From assembly GCA_021200995.1 (NCBI GenBank), contig JAJQFS010000008.1:1-41460 (forward strand): DNA of 41,460 bases. Reading direction: 5' to 3'. The translations under genes and the position numbers were made by a program. How positions within the stretch are numbered: the first letter of the stretch is position 1; every line of letters begins with the position of its first letter. This stretch comes from Lachnospiraceae bacterium. GTDB lineage: Bacteria; Bacillota; Clostridia; Lachnospirales; Lachnospiraceae. This document shows, piece by piece, positions 17,668-25,499 of the stretch. The notes below the pieces were generated by a model. It ran no database searches, was not told the DNA's origin, and saw only the letters and a program-made list of their open reading frames with translations.

Positions 17668-17668
17668 G

Positions 17669-18823
17669 ATGGCGACAAAAAAACTGAACGGCACAGTGAT
17701 CGCCACATACCGGTGCAACGCTCGCTGTACCATGTGCAATCGATACAAGGCGCCTTCCACGCCGGATGAGGAAATCAGTCTGGAGACGATCAGAAAGCTT
17801 CCGCCGATGTATTTTACTAATGTCACCGGCGGCGAACCCTTCATCCGGACAGATTTAAAGGACATTATCAGGGAATTGGATAAATTAAGCGACCGGATCG
17901 TCATCTCCACGAACGGTTTTTTTACGGACCGCATCCTCGATTTATGCAGGGAATTTCCCAATGTCGGCATTCGGATTTCCATCGAGGGATTAGAGCAGAC
18001 CAACAATGAGATCCGAGGCCTGGAGAACGGCTTCCAGAGAGGCTATGAGACGCTGAAAAAACTGCGGGAAATGGGCTTAAAGGATGTCGGCTTCGGCATG
18101 ACCGTGCAGGACAGGAATGCTCCTGATCTGGTGCCATTATATCAGCTCTCCAATGAACTGGATATGGAGTTTGCCACGGCGTCTTTACACAACTCATTTT
18201 ATTTTGTGGAGGCGCACAATATCATCCATGACAGACCGATGGTCGCAAAATGCTTTGAGGATCTGATTAATGAACTTTTAAAATCGAACAGCCCGAAGAA
18301 ATGGTTCCGCGCATATTTTAATCATGGCCTGATCCGATATATATATGGTGAGCCCAGGCTTTTGCCGTGTGATATGAGCTTCGACACCTTTTTCATCGAC
18401 CCGTACGGCGATGTCATGCCGTGCAACGGGACGAAGGATAGGGAAGTGATGGGCAACCTCAATACACAGTCCTGGGACGAGGTATGGAATGGGGCAGGAG
18501 CTGAGGCAGTTCGCCAGAGGGTCCGCTGCTGCGACAGACAATGCTGGATGATCGGTTCCGCTTCTCCCGCAATGCACAAATATATCTGGAAACCGGCGTG
18601 GTGGGTTCTGAAGCATAAGGGAAAGGCGCTTTTCAGTAAACACCCTTATTCCATGTTTGAGAATCAGATCTGCAGAGATTACCGCGACGGAAAGGTAACG
18701 AAAGAGGAGCTGGATGCCCGCAGCACCTGTGATTTGTGCGCCGCTGCGAACGATGGACTGAGCGCTGCCTCAAGGGAACAGTTAAACGATGCGGATACTG
18801 ATGCTGGTAAACTGGAAAATTAA
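17669..18823 (+). CDS. Radical SAM/SPASM protein of the glycan locus
   Basis: This 384-residue radical SAM enzyme has the CxxxCxxC [4Fe-4S] motif in YRCNARCTMCNRY (C16, C20, C23), followed by the GGEPF motif and the strand-end STNG. A SPASM-like C-terminus supplies further cysteines: the PCNGT segment, RCCDRQCW and CDLC, which may hold one or two auxiliary clusters. The start at 17669 follows AGGGAGA; an upstream extension would overlap the previous gene and lacks a site. Radical SAM proteins sit in many polysaccharide loci with few defined reactions, for example sugar dehydration, epimerisation or methylation. Here the substrate is unknown. The last 35 bases overlap the next gene, so it belongs to the same operon. 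Confidence 0.85.
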   Translation: MATKKLNGTVIATYRCNARCTMCNRYKAPSTPDEEISLETIRKLPPMYFTNVTGGEPFIRTDLKDIIRELDKLSDRIVISTNGFFTDRILDLCREFPNVGIRISIEGLEQTNNEIRGLENGFQRGYETLKKLREMGLKDVGFGMTVQDRNAPDLVPLYQLSNELDMEFATASLHNSFYFVEAHNIIHDRPMVAKCFEDLINELLKSNSPKKWFRAYFNHGLIRYIYGEPRLLPCDMSFDTFFIDPYGDVMPCNGTKDREVMGNLNTQSWDEVWNGAGAEAVRQRVRCCDRQCWMIGSASPAMHKYIWKPAWWVLKHKGKALFSKHPYSMFENQICRDYRDGKVTKEELDARSTCDLCAAANDGLSAASREQLNDADTDAGKLEN

Positions 18824-19862
18824 ATACTGCGGCCAGAAACCAGCGGATCTTCAGCCTCCGGATTATGCAGTCGCTGGCGAGGACTACTGGTTTTACCGCT
18901 ATTTTCAGGATAAGCCGCAGGTCGATGTCCTGGATATCCATTCTTTGCCGTTTCTGGAGCGCTTTGAGAAAAATAAACTCCGTTTTTATGTGATACAGGC
19001 GCTGCGAGCCATCCCCCGATTAAATCAGTATGATCTGATTGTCTCGCACGGGATGCAGTCCGCTGTAGTGGTCAGCTTGTGGCGGAGATTCTTCAAAGGG
19101 AAAGTCAGGCACGTTGTATTTGAAATAGGCTCGTTTGCGAGCGCTTCTGAATCAGGTTTTAGTCTGAAGCTGATGCAGTTTGCCTCCAAATCTGTCGATT
19201 CGGTGATATATCATACCAGCAGTCAGTTGGACTATTACAGCAAATTTTTCCCTTGGATAGCGGAGAAAAGTCATTTTATCCGGTTTGGAACGGATCTTGA
19301 TTTTTTTAAGCCTGATGATCTGTCAATCAGTGAGGATCACGGAAGCTATATTCTCTGTGTCGGTTACGCGAAGCGCGACTGGTCCACCCTGATTGAAGCT
19401 TATCAGGCAGTGGATACGGATGTCTCTCTGCGGCTGATTGGCCATGTGGAAGATGGATACCGCGGTATCAGAGGAGTAGAGCAGTTTCCGTTTATGCCGG
19501 CCAGGGATTTGATGAATCAGATTTATAACGCACGCTTTTGTGTCCTGCCGCTGGAAAGCTTCAATTATTCCTATGGCCAGATGACACTGATGCAGCAGAT
19601 GGCGCTTGAAAAGTGCGTGATCGCGGCCAGAGTGCCGAGCCTGACGGATTATGTGGAGGATGGAAAGACGGCACTTTTGTATGAGCCTGGTTCAGTGTCT
19701 GATCTCTCTTCTAAGATGAGGATGCTTTTGGAGAATGAAAAGCTGACGGAAGAGATCGCCGTCAATGGCAGACTATATCTGGAAACGCAGTGTAATGAGA
19801 GGATCATGGCGTCGGAAATAGAATGCATGTTGAATCAGGAATACACACTGGTGAAAAAGTAG
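18789..19862 (+). CDS. Glycosyltransferase, GT4-like
   Basis: This 357-residue protein reads as a GT-B transferase. The N-terminal part (RILMLVNWKIKY...) has an unusual acceptor domain. The C-terminal domain has SYILCVGYAKRDWSTLIEAY, where R/K and the following loop contact the donor, then LRLIGHVEDG and a YGQMTLMQQMALEKCVIA region in place of the usual E-x7-E. It starts 35 bases inside the radical SAM gene, after a weak AAGGGA site. That suggests coupled translation and perhaps a functional link between the two. Donor and acceptor cannot be predicted. Confidence 0.7.
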   Translation: MRILMLVNWKIKYCGQKPADLQPPDYAVAGEDYWFYRYFQDKPQVDVLDIHSLPFLERFEKNKLRFYVIQALRAIPRLNQYDLIVSHGMQSAVVVSLWRRFFKGKVRHVVFEIGSFASASESGFSLKLMQFASKSVDSVIYHTSSQLDYYSKFFPWIAEKSHFIRFGTDLDFFKPDDLSISEDHGSYILCVGYAKRDWSTLIEAYQAVDTDVSLRLIGHVEDGYRGIRGVEQFPFMPARDLMNQIYNARFCVLPLESFNYSYGQMTLMQQMALEKCVIAARVPSLTDYVEDGKTALLYEPGSVSDLSSKMRMLLENEKLTEEIAVNGRLYLETQCNERIMASEIECMLNQEYTLVKK

Positions 19863-19928
19863 TAGAATATTGCAATTAAGAGCATGCTGGCGATGAGCCA
19901 GGAGAAATCACTTGAGGGGGCGGACGAA

Positions 19929-20915
19929 ATGTTGTTCAGCATGATTGTCCCGATATATAATGCGGAAGCATATTTACGAAGATGTCTCAACAGTCTGATT
20001 CGTGAAGATCTGCTGGATCAATATGAAATTTTGCTGGTTGATGACGGTTCAACCGATCATAGTGCTGAAATATGTAAAGAATACGTTGATAAATACAGCA
20101 ATGTCAGGTATTTCCATAAGGAAAATGGTGGCTGTTCCTCTGCGCGTAATGATGCGCTTTCCAGGGCACAGGGGAAGTATCTGGCTTTTGTTGACGCGGA
20201 TGATTATATCACACCTGAGTTCTTCTCCTGTATGTTGGAAGCGGTTCGGCTCGACTGCGATTTCTACGTATATGATTCTGTTTTGAAACGAAACAGCATG
20301 AGTCAGGAGGAACTGGTTTCTGTTCCCATGCCGTATGGCCGGATTTCAGACTTAAATACGCTGTACGAATGGCTGACGACACTGACACAGAATGAAGTAT
20401 GGGCAAAAATTTACCGAAGTTCGATTGTAAAAGAGCGTAATCTGAAGTTCGATGAAAAGACCAGGGTCGCGGAGGAACTGGATTTTCTGATTGGTTTTGT
20501 TTCGTCTGTCGAGACTGCGTGTGCGGTCAATCAGAACTGGTATATCCACGAGTTTCGCAAGGACGGTCTGGCAGGACAGGCGAAGATTTCTTATCTGTCT
20601 GATTTCGATACCGCTTATCAAAAATTATGTGTTTTCTGTGATGACCGCCAGCTCCCGGCAAAATGCAAAGAGCATATTCGCAGAACATTTCTGGAAAACT
20701 CGTTTCGGATCGTGTCTTCTCATGTGAGGGAGGCACGTGAAGATCATTCATACCTGGAAAGCGATCTGTTTCAGGAATTACTGGCCAGACAATATCAGGG
20801 TTTTCGGGCGAACCTGGAAAGAATCTGTCTGAAACATAACTGGTTTCTGGCCATGACAGTGATTGACCGCGTCAGAGTCCTGTATCAGCGCTATACGAAA
20901 CGCACCTGGGAGTAG
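19929..20915 (+). CDS. Glycosyltransferase family 2
   Basis: This 328-residue GT-A transferase has FSMIVPIYNAEAYLRRCL at the N-terminus, then LLVDDGSTDHS, the acceptor-side SSARNDAL and the DADDYI metal motif. The start at 19929 is preceded by TTGAGGGGG and matches the family N-terminus; ATG 19884 would add 15 residues without a good ribosome site. The variable C-terminal part (residues about 200-328) is rich in charged residues and has no membrane anchor. It is followed 10 bases later by pseF and could transfer the activated nonulosonic acid or another sugar; this cannot be decided by sequence. Confidence 0.85.
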   Translation: MLFSMIVPIYNAEAYLRRCLNSLIREDLLDQYEILLVDDGSTDHSAEICKEYVDKYSNVRYFHKENGGCSSARNDALSRAQGKYLAFVDADDYITPEFFSCMLEAVRLDCDFYVYDSVLKRNSMSQEELVSVPMPYGRISDLNTLYEWLTTLTQNEVWAKIYRSSIVKERNLKFDEKTRVAEELDFLIGFVSSVETACAVNQNWYIHEFRKDGLAGQAKISYLSDFDTAYQKLCVFCDDRQLPAKCKEHIRRTFLENSFRIVSSHVREAREDHSYLESDLFQELLARQYQGFRANLERICLKHNWFLAMTVIDRVRVLYQRYTKRTWE

Positions 20916-20925
20916 GAGGAAATCC

Positions 20926-21621
20926 ATGCCATCCATCGCCATTATCACAGCCCGCGGGGGCTCCAAACGAATTCCGAAAAAGAATATCAAGCCCTTTTGC
21001 GGCAGACCGATTATCGAATATTCTGTTCATGCGGCGCTTGAAAGCGGCATCTTCGACGAAGTCATGGTGTCGACAGACAGCGAGGAAATCGCGCGGATTG
21101 CCAGGGACGCGGGCGCAAGCGTCCCGTTTATGAGGAGCGCGTTTACGAGCAGCGATTACGCGACCACGAAGGATGTCCTGACTGAGGTTCTGACCTGCTA
21201 TGCGCAGAGGGGAAAGCGGTTTACGGAAATGTGCTGTATTTATCCTACGGCACCTTTTGTGATGGCTGAAAAGCTGCGCGGGGCGTATGAGGAGCTTTTG
21301 AGGACCGGTGCGGATAGTGTGATGCCGGTTGTACAGTTTTCCTATCCGCCGCAGCGGGCCATGGTGCTTCGTGACGGTATGCTGGTGTATCAGTATCCGG
21401 AGAATTTCAGCAAGCGCAGCCAGGATCTGGAGCCGATTTATCATGACTGCGGGCAGTTTTATTTTTACAGAATACAGGATGATTTATCCTATAATACAGA
21501 CAGCTTCGCGCCCATCATTGTGCCGGAGACAGAGGTACAGGATATTGATAATGAGAGCGACTGGGCAATCGCGGAGATGAAGTATCGGCTGATGACCGGA
21601 CAGGTCCCTTCTGACTGTTGA
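20926..21621 (+). CDS. pseF: Pseudaminic acid cytidylyltransferase
   Basis: This 231-residue enzyme would activate pseudaminic acid, or a close nonulosonic acid, with CTP to the CMP-sugar in the cytoplasm. The N-terminus has the CMP-sugar synthase motif ARGGSKRIPKKNIKPFCG. Downstream are VMVSTDSEEIA, CCIYPTAPFV, KRSQDLEPIYHDCGQFY and EVQDIDNESDW, which match PseF more closely than NeuA. The start is ATG 20926 after AGGAGG. The companion enzymes PseH and PseI lie downstream, supporting the assignment; a legionaminic-acid variant is less likely. A promoter follows the gene, so the remaining Pse genes can also be transcribed separately. Confidence 0.85.
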   Translation: MPSIAIITARGGSKRIPKKNIKPFCGRPIIEYSVHAALESGIFDEVMVSTDSEEIARIARDAGASVPFMRSAFTSSDYATTKDVLTEVLTCYAQRGKRFTEMCCIYPTAPFVMAEKLRGAYEELLRTGADSVMPVVQFSYPPQRAMVLRDGMLVYQYPENFSKRSQDLEPIYHDCGQFYFYRIQDDLSYNTDSFAPIIVPETEVQDIDNESDWAIAEMKYRLMTGQVPSDC

Positions 21622-21627
21622 TAAAAT

Positions 21628-21657
21628 TTGACACCGGAACGAATTTCGCTGTATGAT
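21628..21657 (+). promoter_or_regulatory. Promoter upstream of the FkbH-like gene
   Basis: A perfect TTGACA (21628-21633) is followed after 18 bases by TATGAT (21652-21657). The start site would fall near 21664, giving a leader of about 37 bases before the GTG at 21701. Confidence 0.6.
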
Positions 21658-21700
21658 TGATCGAAAGGCCAAATCCGGCTGATAACAGGGAGAAAATATC

Positions 21701-23311
21701 GTGATTGCGATTTTATCAAATATCAATACAGATTATGTGCTGCGCCTGGTTGCCAAAGAGACTGAGACGCTGCCGGCGCAGGGGTACGGTGATATCTGGG
21801 GGAAGATGCTGGATCCGAACTCTGACTTTCATCAGAAGGATCCGGAGACGATTTTTCTGATTGTGGATATTGAGGAGCTTTTAAAGGATTGTGACAGCGC
21901 GCAAAAGGCGTCCACCGAGATAGATCTCTGGTTTGACACCCTCTGCACCGTTTTAAAACCTGCCAGAAATTATTTTGTTTCGGACGTGTGTTTCCGTTTC
22001 GCACAGCTTTCGGATAATGACTCCTTTGCAGCGGAGCAAATAGAGTCTTATTGGATTGCGAAGCTTTCAGCAACGATGAAAAAACACGGAAATGTACATG
22101 TTCTGAAGTTAAATCCGCTGATTAGACAATGTGGGAAGGATGCTTTCTTTTCTGAGAAGCTCATGTATATGGGGAAAGTTCCCTATTCTAACGAAGGAAA
22201 CCGTCTGATAGCAGAGGAGATTCTGCGTGTTTTAACCCTTTTGACCAGAACGCCCAAAAAGGTTCTGGTTCTGGATCTGGACAACACACTCTGGGGAGGC
22301 GTCCTCGGAGAATGCGGCGTGGATGGAATAGAACTGTCGGATGACCATATGGGTGCTGTTTACAGAGATGTACAGCGGAGACTGCTGCGCTTCAAACAGA
22401 ACGGCACGCTGCTGGCAATCGCTTCTAAAAATAACCTTTCCGATGTCGAGGAAGTCTGGGAGACGCATCCGCATATGCTCTTAAAAAAAGGGGATTTTGT
22501 TTCTGTCAGGATCAACTGGGAAGACAAAGCGGATAATCTGCAAAGCATGGCCGCGGAGTTAAATCTTGGCCTTGATTCCTTTGCGTTCCTGGATGATATG
22601 CCGGCGGAGCGGGATAATATCATCAGCCGTCTGCCCGAAGTCACGGTACCGGGCTTTCCTGACAGACTGGAAGCTTATCCGGCTTTTATTGATCAACTCT
22701 ACGCGGATTATTTTCAGCCGCTTAAGCTTACGCAGGAGGATCAGAAAAAAACGCAGCAGTATGAGGAAAACGCGAAGCGCGCGCAGGCAGCGCAGAATCT
22801 GACCTATGAGGAATTCCTGAAATCTCTGCACCTGGAGGCTTTCCGCGTGGAATTGAACGACCAGCGTCTGGACCGTGTCGCGCAGCTCATCGGGAAGACC
22901 AATCAGTTTAATCTGACAACACGGCGTTACAGCAGAAGCGAACTGGAAGAGATGCTTCAGACACATTACGAGCTCTATGCTTACCAGGTGAAGGATAAAT
23001 TCGGAGATTATGGCCTGGTAGCTGTCGCCATTGTGGACCTGGATATTCCGGAAATCGATAGTTTTCTGATGAGCTGCCGGGTCATGGGCAGGGAGATCGA
23101 GCGTTATGTTTTGGACGATATCGAGAAAGACCTCCTAAACAAAGGGTATTCTTGCATCAAAGCCAGGTTCATCCGGACGAAGAAAAATATTCCAGTTGTG
23201 GATTTGTATGAAAAGCTGGGGTATGAGGTTGTCTCAGAATCAGAAGAAGAAAAGACCTATCAGATGGATTTGACCAAAAAGCCGACGCGGGAGTTATTTG
23301 TCAATTTATGA
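21701..23311 (+). CDS. FkbH-like HAD-IIIC family protein
   Basis: This 536-residue protein has the FkbH layout. There is an N-terminal region of about 185 residues, then a HAD-IIIC domain with the nucleophile motif LDLDNTLWGG (D192, D194), IASKNN and AFLDDMPAERDN. The C-terminal domain is GNAT-like (FNLTTRRYSRSELEEM and RVMGREIERYV). Known FkbH enzymes take a three-carbon phospholipid-free precursor from glycolysis, 1,3-bisphosphoglycerate, remove phosphate and load glycerate as a thioester on an acyl carrier protein. The next gene is such a carrier. Translation starts at GTG 21701 after AGGGAGA. Within a pseudaminic acid locus it could supply an acyl group for the sugar; that is inference. 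Confidence 0.8.
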   Translation: MIAILSNINTDYVLRLVAKETETLPAQGYGDIWGKMLDPNSDFHQKDPETIFLIVDIEELLKDCDSAQKASTEIDLWFDTLCTVLKPARNYFVSDVCFRFAQLSDNDSFAAEQIESYWIAKLSATMKKHGNVHVLKLNPLIRQCGKDAFFSEKLMYMGKVPYSNEGNRLIAEEILRVLTLLTRTPKKVLVLDLDNTLWGGVLGECGVDGIELSDDHMGAVYRDVQRRLLRFKQNGTLLAIASKNNLSDVEEVWETHPHMLLKKGDFVSVRINWEDKADNLQSMAAELNLGLDSFAFLDDMPAERDNIISRLPEVTVPGFPDRLEAYPAFIDQLYADYFQPLKLTQEDQKKTQQYEENAKRAQAAQNLTYEEFLKSLHLEAFRVELNDQRLDRVAQLIGKTNQFNLTTRRYSRSELEEMLQTHYELYAYQVKDKFGDYGLVAVAIVDLDIPEIDSFLMSCRVMGREIERYVLDDIEKDLLNKGYSCIKARFIRTKKNIPVVDLYEKLGYEVVSESEEEKTYQMDLTKKPTRELFVNL

Positions 23312-23408
23312 ATGTTTGTGTTTCATATGCTTCCTGAACGGCTCTTTGAGACTGTTATCTAAATATCAACTGTCTGACATAAATGTTGACATATACGAGG
23401 AAATTTAA

Positions 23409-23639
23409 ATGGATGTAAGAGAAACGATTATCAGAATTCTTGCGGAAACAATGGGCGTGGACGCAGCCACACTTCATGAGAACACCGTCCTGCAGGAGCT
23501 TCCGGACTTCGATTCTCTCCAGTTTATCATGCTGATTTCAGAACTGGATGAGAAATATCAGATCGAAATCCCATTAGACAAAGCGCTGGAAGTAAAGACT
23601 GTAGGAGATCTGATTAACAGCGCTGCTTTACGGAAATAA
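23409..23639 (+). CDS. Acyl carrier protein
   Basis: This 76-residue acidic four-helix carrier has its phosphopantetheine attachment serine in DFDSLQF (S36), the usual D-S-L motif. The length is standard. The ATG at 23409 follows GAGGAAA. It lies 97 bases after the FkbH-like gene and 38 bases before a PseH-like acyltransferase. It is therefore likely a dedicated carrier for the group formed by FkbH rather than the fatty-acid ACP. A phosphopantetheinyl transferase is needed but is not in the window. The gap before it shows no strong promoter. Confidence 0.9.
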   Translation: MDVRETIIRILAETMGVDAATLHENTVLQELPDFDSLQFIMLISELDEKYQIEIPLDKALEVKTVGDLINSAALRK

Positions 23640-23677
23640 ACCGACCTGAAATGAACGATATAATGGGAGAGTGACTG

Positions 23678-24223
23678 ATGGACGTAAAAATGACGCTCCT
23701 GCGAAAAGAAGACCTGGCGCTCGTCATGGACTGGCGGATGCGCCCTTATATCACACAGTATATGTATACCGATCCCGTCCTCACCATGGAAGGGCAGCTT
23801 GCCTGGTTTGCGCGTATTTCCAACGATCAGACGCAGAAAAACTGGATCATCAACTGCGACGATAAACCCGCTGGACTGATCAATCTGGTGGAGATCGACC
23901 GCACCAATTCCCGCTGTGTCTGGGGGTATTACGTGGCGGAGAAGGAGTTCCGTTCTCTGAAGCTTGCCATGTATCTGGAATGGAACCTCTATGATTATGT
24001 CTTCGAAACGCTCGGACTGCACAAGCTCTGTAATGAGACCTTCGTGGTCAATCAGCAGGTAGTGAAGCTTCACCAGATGTGCGGAAGCAAAGAGGACGGC
24101 GTATTGAGAGACCATATCTGCAAAAACGGCGTTTATTATGACGTCTCGATGGGGTCAATCCTCGCGGATGAGTGGGCGGAGAAGAAAAAGACAGTCAGAT
24201 GCGACAGATATGAGTTTGAATAA
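23678..24223 (+). CDS. pseH: PseH-like N-acetyltransferase (GNAT)
   Basis: This 181-residue GNAT-fold transferase begins with MTLLRKEDLALVMDWRMRPYITQYMYTD, closely matching PseH. PseH normally acetylates the 4-amino group of the UDP-linked altrosamine intermediate with acetyl-CoA on the pathway to pseudaminic acid. The typical acceptor and fold segments (WGYYVAEKEFRSLKLAMYLE, LCNETFVVNQQVVKLHQ) are present. The start at 23678 follows GGGAGAG. Its position directly after an ACP gene raises the possibility of an ACP-linked donor. The family name is well supported; the acyl donor is not. Confidence 0.8.
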   Translation: MDVKMTLLRKEDLALVMDWRMRPYITQYMYTDPVLTMEGQLAWFARISNDQTQKNWIINCDDKPAGLINLVEIDRTNSRCVWGYYVAEKEFRSLKLAMYLEWNLYDYVFETLGLHKLCNETFVVNQQVVKLHQMCGSKEDGVLRDHICKNGVYYDVSMGSILADEWAEKKKTVRCDRYEFE

Positions 24224-24314
24224 CGGGTTTATAGAATTTACACGACAGGGATGAATATGCTCCGACAATCGCTTTTATCGAACATATTTCAACTATTATA
24301 GATGGAGATTTGGC

Positions 24315-25358
24315 ATGAAATTACTGGACTACATGCAGCAGCATAAAACCTACCTCATCGCGGAGATGAGCGGCAACCACGGCGGGGATTTACAGAAAGC
24401 GCTGGACATCGTCCATGCGGCCGCGGATGCGGGGGCGGACTGCCTCAAAATTCAGACTTATACGGCGGACACCATCACCATCAACTGCCATACAGAGCCC
24501 TTCTGGATTCAGACCGGCTTATGGCAGAAGGAATATTTATATGATTTATATCTGAAAGCATACACGCCGTGGGAGTGGACGCCCGTGCTGAAAGCGGAAG
24601 CAGAGAAACTGGGCATGGATTTTCTCTCGACCCCCTTTGACCTGACGGCGGTGGATTTCCTGGAAGAAACGGGGCTTGAGTTTTATAAGATCGCGAGCTT
24701 TGAGATTATCGACATTCCATTAATTAAAAAAGTCGCGCAGACCGGCAAACCCATGATCGTTTCCTGCGGCATGGCCTCAGAGGAGGAGATCCAGGAAGCC
24801 GTGGATACCATTCACGCGGCAGGCAATGAGAATCTGGTTCTGTTGAAATGCTGCAGTGCCTATCCGACGGATTATGCTTCTATGCACTTAAACTCCATCC
24901 CGGACATGCGCCGGAAATTCGGTGTGCCGGTAGGACTCTCAGATCACTCTGTCGGGACGCTTGCGGACATCGCGGCGGTGGCGCTTGGCGTGCCGGTGAT
25001 TGAGAAGCATATTTGTCTTTCCAGAGAAGATAAAACTGTGGACGGCGCCTTTTCACTGGATAAAGAGGAGTTTAAGCAGCTGGTTTCAGACGTCAGAAAC
25101 ACAGAGACGGCGCTTCGCGGGATACAGTATGGCCCCAGCGCGGATGAGGCGCAGAGCTACGCCCACCGCAGAAGTCTGTTCGCGGTACAGGATATCAAAG
25201 CGGGAGAGGATTTTACCGCTGAAAATATTCGCTCTATCCGACCGGCCTGCGGGCTTCATACCAGATATTATGAACAGCTGCTGAATGGTGGGAAGGCGGC
25301 AAGAGATATTCCTTTCGGCACTCCGCTTTCCTGGGAAGACGTGTCGGAGCAATCCTGA
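24315..25358 (+). CDS. pseI: Pseudaminic acid synthase
   Basis: This 347-residue nonulosonic acid synthase has a NeuB-type TIM barrel and a C-terminal SAF/antifreeze-like domain. It would condense 2,4-diacetamido-2,4,6-trideoxy-L-altrose with phosphoenolpyruvate to form pseudaminic acid. Motifs include YLIAEMSGNHGG, ADCLKIQTYTADT, FDLTAVDFLEE, FYKIASFEI and VGLSDHSVG; the SAF domain begins around AHRRSLFAVQDIKAGE. The T-Y-T-A-D-T-I-T variant and length favour PseI over NeuB. The start at 24315 has a GGAGA site. It is last in the Pse block; the downstream gene has a separate predicted promoter. Confidence 0.9.
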   Translation: MKLLDYMQQHKTYLIAEMSGNHGGDLQKALDIVHAAADAGADCLKIQTYTADTITINCHTEPFWIQTGLWQKEYLYDLYLKAYTPWEWTPVLKAEAEKLGMDFLSTPFDLTAVDFLEETGLEFYKIASFEIIDIPLIKKVAQTGKPMIVSCGMASEEEIQEAVDTIHAAGNENLVLLKCCSAYPTDYASMHLNSIPDMRRKFGVPVGLSDHSVGTLADIAAVALGVPVIEKHICLSREDKTVDGAFSLDKEEFKQLVSDVRNTETALRGIQYGPSADEAQSYAHRRSLFAVQDIKAGEDFTAENIRSIRPACGLHTRYYEQLLNGGKAARDIPFGTPLSWEDVSEQS

Positions 25359-25423
25359 CACTCTAAATTTTTTAAATTGGTCATTTATCAGGAAGTATTA
25401 CCAAAAAATCTACCTGCTGCAGA

Positions 25424-25476
25424 TAGACTTCTGAAATTGAATGTGCTAAAATGACAGACAGCGTGATGGTTCACGC
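25424..25476 (+). promoter_or_regulatory. Weak promoter and palindromic operator before rpiR gene
   Basis: TAGACT (25424-25429) and TAAAAT (25447-25452) are 17 bases apart, a weak promoter. Just downstream is the inverted repeat GCGTGA-TGGT-TCACGC (25461-25476) with perfect six-base arms. It sits at the expected transcription start, where a repressor would block elongation. It may be the site of the regulator encoded next; equally it may be a leader hairpin. Confidence 0.4.
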
Positions 25477-25499
25477 AAACATGACAGGGGGAACTGCAA

